In this document: piece by piece, positions 22,902 through 23,087 of the stretch
How the letters are laid out: every line of letters begins with the position of its first letter
How positions within the stretch are numbered: position 1 is the first letter of the stretch
Origin: CAVSWN01 sp046728115
GTDB taxonomy: Bacteria > Acidobacteriota > Vicinamibacteria > Vicinamibacterales > CAVVIG01
Length of the DNA: 23,087 nucleotides
Reading direction: 5' to 3'
Assembly: GCA_046728115.1 (NCBI GenBank)
Contig: JBKPDW010000490.1
Coordinates: 1 to 23,087, forward strand
The notes under the pieces: model-generated
Told to the model about the DNA's origin: nothing
Seen by the model: only the letters and a program-made list of their open reading frames with translations
The model's database searches: none
Translations under genes and position numbers: made by a program

Positions 22902-23087
22902 AGCGTCCTCTCTTCGAGCTGCGAGCTGGTCAAACACGGTCGAACAACTCCGATGCAGCCTGACCGCCGATCGTTCAAGGACCGTACCAGCGGCAATGGT
23001 CGTTTTCGGCCCGTAAAGAGACCCTCAATTGCGGATCCGTCCTCACGAGAGGTCGGCGTAGGGTGCGGGCAAGGCAGTGGTGTATGT

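Noticed and set aside
22938..23087. Right-hand end of the window
   Set aside because: Examined for a gene start, tRNA or promoter; nothing supportable was seen.
1..23087. CRISPR arrays, tRNA or rRNA genes, insertion sequences and integrases
   Set aside because: No regularly spaced identical repeats with unique spacers, no cloverleaf or rRNA core sequence and no transposase or recombinase motif was recognised on either strand.

Overview
This is a high-GC bacterial chromosome segment. I infer an Acidobacteriota lineage, most likely Vicinamibacteria-like. The basis is the gene-family mix: an Oar-type carboxypeptidase-regulatory/TonB-dependent receptor of about 1,100 residues, a soluble kinase-TolB-TPR fusion, a residual winged-helix (CadC-type) domain, a sorbosone-dehydrogenase-like secreted protein, and many small secreted proteins or lipoproteins of unknown function. 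There is no rRNA, tRNA, CRISPR array, transposase or integrase that I can see. The taxonomic call is inference.

Layout. Positions 1-2070 hold a secreted DsrE-family protein (-), then a divergent pair of a dihydrofolate-reductase-like protein (-) and a TetR regulator (+). The 66-bp gap between that pair carries an array of GTTTAG/CTAAAC inverted repeats. Positions 2175-4307 encode a secreted prolyl oligopeptidase. Positions 4308-5565 hold decayed genes: a winged-helix remnant with an internal deletion, and an Ig-like lipoprotein gene with two compensating frameshifts. Positions 5706-9273 are all on the minus strand. In transcription order these are a STAS protein, a gpV/gp5-like spike protein tightly coupled to a PAAR tip protein, a SnoaL-like protein, an exported protein-isoaspartate methyltransferase and a GNAT acetyltransferase.

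Positions 9585-11840 (+) encode the STPK-TolB-TPR protein, divergent from the STAS gene. It is followed by a fragment of an E2 acyltransferase catalytic domain. A small secreted hypothetical protein (+) converges with the Oar-like receptor (12630-15986, -) across a strong hairpin. Positions 16332-17417 encode a coiled-coil protein (-). Then come a MmcQ/YjbR protein (+), a lipoprotein (-), a stand-alone RsbRD-N-like protein (-), a DUF2007-like remnant (-) and a small cold-shock/OB-fold-like protein (-) preceded by three 22-23-bp phased direct repeats. Positions 20134-22066 (+) hold the sorbosone-dehydrogenase-like protein and an unrecognised 188-residue protein. Positions 22070-22203 are an AT-richer block of degenerate tandem repeats ending in a long inverted repeat. 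The last gene (-) encodes a Tyr/Gly-rich repetitive envelope protein.

The clearest themes are envelope or secreted functions (10 products with export signals), scattered Ser/Thr phospho-signalling parts (STPK, STAS, RsbRD-like), and at least five small fragments of decayed genes between intact ones. The most unusual intact locus is the two-gene contractile-injection spike/tip pair (gpV plus PAAR), which has no sheath, tube, baseplate or ATPase genes nearby. I do not see a clearly new multi-gene system. The gpV-PAAR pair, the phased repeats at 19914-19971 and the repeat block at 22070-22203 are the best leads.
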